Shown: positions 61,730-64,000 of the stretch, piece by piece
How the letters are laid out: each line of letters opens with the position of its first letter
Numbering within the stretch: the first letter of the stretch is position 1
The notes under the pieces: model-generated
Seen by the model: the letters and a program-made list of their open reading frames with translations, nothing else
Database searches by the model: none
What the model was told of the DNA's origin: nothing
Source of the DNA: Cycas panzhihuaensis
Taxonomy: Eukaryota; Cycadophyta
Direction: 5' to 3'
Assembly (NCBI GenBank): GCA_023213395.1
Contig: CM041465.1
Coordinates: 223,889,741-223,953,740 of the forward strand
Length of the DNA: 64,000 nucleotides
Translations under genes and position numbers: made by a program

Positions 61730-62150
61730 TTACTTTATTAGCTTTAGATAGTTGGGTATCATATCAAATGAATGAGATATTAATGTTCCTTAACGAAGAC
61801 TTGAAGAGGAGATTCACATGGCTCAAGTGGTTCAACCTCTTAGTTTAGTCAAAGGAATATAGTTGAGTTGCATGGATAAAGTGTTAGGTGCAAAGAAAGT
61901 TGTATGGTTGTAGGGACTTTTAGGGTCATATCTAAAGAATCGCACACATAAGAGACATAGCACCATTACATCTGAGTGAAGATCAAATCAAGGAAGATGT
62001 AGGTTGAAGATTATCTAAGTGGAGATTGACTTATGGACGTATTCACCAAGCTCAAACTAAAGATCGCTACATTGACATTCGTGCATATTTAGTAAAGTTA
62101 TCCTTGAGAAAGGATGTATTCCAAAGGATAAATCTTATTACCCCACATTT
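61730..62150 (+). pseudogene. Copia RT / RNase H remnant
   Basis: A DLKRRFTW or DLEEEIHMAQ-like segment near 61800 corresponds to the RT block 'GDLEEEIYMEQP' in two frames. AKKVVWL then GLLGSYL near 61895-61930 corresponds to RNase H 'AKEAVWLRGLL'. SEDQIKED and TKDRYIDIRAYLVKLSLRKD near 61970-62110 correspond to the C-terminal RNase H tail just before the PPT. The intervening Pol is deleted. Confidence 0.75.
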
Positions 62151-62155
62151 ACATT

Positions 62156-62164
62156 AAGAAGGGA
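62156..62164 (+). other. Polypurine tract of gutted copia
   Basis: AAGAAGGGA directly before TGTTGGAATATG; upstream CCCCACATTTACATT matches the context of the family-1 PPTs at 3225 and 16175. Confidence 0.8.
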
Positions 62165-62484
62165 TGTTGGAATATGCTAATATACTAATTAATATAAAGT
62201 GGGCCTATTTATATGCATAATATATAGGAGAATATTCTCAAGAGTAGTGACCTGATGGATGTAAAATGTAATTATATTTGGCACTTAAGATCTATAAATA
62301 TAGATCAAAGTCCAACCTTATGTATGATCATTAGATTTATAATAATGTATAATATCATTATAGGTTTTTACTCATAAGGGTTTCCTATGGTAATTTAGTG
62401 TCCTACATGATTTGTTTTTACTATGATTTGCCTGATGTAAAAGATCCTATTGAACTTGTTTGCTTACTTTTGTGTTTCCCAACA
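62165..62484 (+). repeat. 3' LTR of gutted copia
   Basis: 320 bases, TGTTGGAATATG ... TTTCCCAACA, matching the distal part of 58085-58687. Confidence 0.9.
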
Positions 62485-62485
62485 A

Positions 62486-62908
62486 AAGGTCTTTTCTATA
62501 GAGACTTATTTATAAGTATCCCAATAAGTAAATGAGTTATAAATGAATCCTAAAGTTTTATATTTAATAGGTTGGTACAACATATTAACCTCCTTTTCTT
62601 TTCATGCTTTTTAACACCCAAGTTTGGCAGGTCCATATCTATATATTTGATGTTTTTAATAATTGGATAAGAGAACCTCTATTAGAATGGACAAAAAAAG
62701 AAGTTATGAACTTTAAGAGGGAATATATGTAGATTTGACAAAGTTTTTCTTGGTAAAATGCAAGACCTTAAAAGAAGCAAAGGAGGAACATACAAGGCAA
62801 GGGTAAGAAAATAAATTAGTGGTGATTATGTTCCTTTAAAATGAAAGGTATGTAGTAGGGGGAAAATTATGAGCCCCCAAAAGGGATCTCATTTCCTTTA
62901 TATTGTAA
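62486..62908 (+). pseudogene. Gene B, last part: unknown decayed coding sequence
   Basis: About 140 codons in one frame up to TAA-TAA at 62906, with internal stops at Gln-like positions. Segments: KVFSIETYL, NPKVLYLIGWYNILTSFSF, KKRSYEL, EGIYVDLTKFFLVKCKTLKE, NKLVVIMFL, NERYVVGGKL, APKRDLISFIL. The frame is the one predicted from gene B part one after excision of the copia. No known domain recognised. Confidence 0.5.
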
Positions 62909-62989
62909 TAAATTTTTCCATATTGATTCCTATTCTAATTTATTTTATGAAGATTCTAAATTAGTTTAGCCTAGAAATATAAATGTGCA

Positions 62990-63180
62990 ATGAGAATTTA
63001 AGTAATTATATTTATGTAATTTTTGTATAGATAAGTACCTTCACCAAAAGTGAAAGGAACCTGTCTTTATATAATTTGAAGGGAACTTATTTCCTTCATT
63101 TTTATGAAATGAATTCCCTTCAACTTTAGTGAAGTGAATTCCTTCTATTTAAATTTAGTAAAGGTAAGTTTGTTACTTCA
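62990..63180. repeat. Short interspersed GAA/TTCC motif cluster
   Basis: Variants of (A/G)TGAA(A/G)TGAATTCC and GAAGGGAA/TTCCTTC recur five or six times between 63040 and 63150, some in inverted orientation and able to pair as small hairpins. Function unknown. Confidence 0.5.
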
Positions 63181-63189
63181 CTTTTTCTA

Positions 63190-64000
63190 AAGAGGGATTT
63201 TGAGGTTAGGAAAAAATCATGGTTAACATATAATCATGAAATGTAAATATACAATTAAGTTATTATGCATGTTATTTACTATGAATATGGTAAATAGTTA
63301 ATAGGGATAAAGATTTTACCTCCAAAGGTCTTCTTTTGATTATTTCATAGTTAAATCTCTAAGCCCATTGTATTAAGACAAAAGAAGTGTGATGCAATTG
63401 TAGGTGCATGCTTATGAGATAAGTTTCCTTCCATAGTTGGGATTTGAATGGATTTTTCTTTTGTAATTTGTTTTACTTAAAAGACCTAGTGATATAATTG
63501 CATAAGCTAGAATTTTATATGGAGTAATGTGATCATGGGAAATTTATAGGATTATTTAATTATGCATTTAATTTAGTAGCTATAGATTTTAAAATCTCCA
63601 CCATTCATAAGTTTATGAATCCTTAGTTTGATAAGGCCCCTCTAGGACAACTGAAGTCACCTAAGAAGGCTCATCAATTCTCATCACTACTTTAATTTCT
63701 ATTTATGAGAAAGCCATTAATGTTGAATTTGGGATAAAATGAAAGACATGTTATTAACTAGGATATTAATCTATTAATAACATATGTTTGATTTAGTCCT
63801 CAAATCTAAATTATGAAGTCTTACTTTACAACATCAGTCATTATCAAGTGATTTTAATTAGGTTATTTTCCTCTAAAGTGAAATAATTAAATCTTATATA
63901 ATGCTAACTATGGAGTTTCATGCTAATGAGGACTAAAAAGAAAATTTTTATATAGTATAAGTCATTATTTTCATGTTACGTGTATTGTGCCCAACATAGC
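63190..64000. other. No gene seen
   Basis: AT-rich sequence at the window end with no supported coding frame, LTR or RNA gene. Confidence 0.4.

Larger units (their letters stand above)
58085..62484 (+). mobile_element. Gutted copia element
   Basis: Bounded by a 5' LTR (58085-58687, carrying an extra ~200-300 base insertion) and a 3' LTR (62165-62484). It has a PBS at 58688 and a PPT at 62156. Only an RT/RNase H remnant at 61730-62150 is left of Pol; the remaining ~3 kb of interior is not retroelement sequence I can recognise. It interrupts gene B. Confidence 0.85.

Overview
This window looks like nuclear DNA of a land plant with a large, repeat-packed genome. I see no intact host gene, rRNA, tRNA or CRISPR array. 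Almost everything recognisable is a decayed retrotransposon: Ty1/copia and Ty3/gypsy LTR elements plus one plant L1-type LINE. The decay is distinctive. Reading frames stay readable for kilobases, broken mainly by TAG/TAA/TGA where Gln or Trp codons are expected (C-to-T type changes). That fits long-term decay of heavily methylated DNA, including CAG/CTG sites. A gymnosperm-like genome is a reasonable guess, but it is inference only.

Layout. 1-3482: 3' part of a copia element (family 1) with its 3' LTR. 3483-7971: gypsy pol and 3' LTR. 8035-8900: minus-strand gag and leader fragment of a second copia group (family 2). 9219-13397: an LTR element with two matching LTRs, a PBS and a PPT, but no recognisable pol; it carries an unknown ~530-codon frame. 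14960-15330: gypsy RT scrap. 15415-26013: copia element on + (family 3), split at its protease by a complete minus-strand family-1 copia element (15821-22035) with 5-bp target duplications. 28130-33125: family-2 copia on +. 33130-37560: family-2-like copia on -, tail to tail with the previous one. 39607-49620: a long unknown decayed coding sequence on - ('gene A'), split by a LINE (42456-47795) with 12-bp target duplications. 49625-54810: family-2 copia on -, one of the better preserved. 57480-62908: a second unknown decayed coding sequence on + ('gene B'), split by a gutted copia element (58085-62484).

The parts relate mainly through nesting. Younger elements sit inside older ones, and for genes A and B, removing the insertion together with one target-site copy restores the reading frame exactly. 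A ~400-bp 5' leader block occurs four times (8430-8900, 28130-28560, 37083-37560, 54330-54810), always just upstream of a copia gag, and ties family 2 together. The most interesting unexplained material is gene A, gene B and the unknown frame in the 9219-13397 element. None resembles gag-pol as I know it, yet each keeps a long consistent frame.
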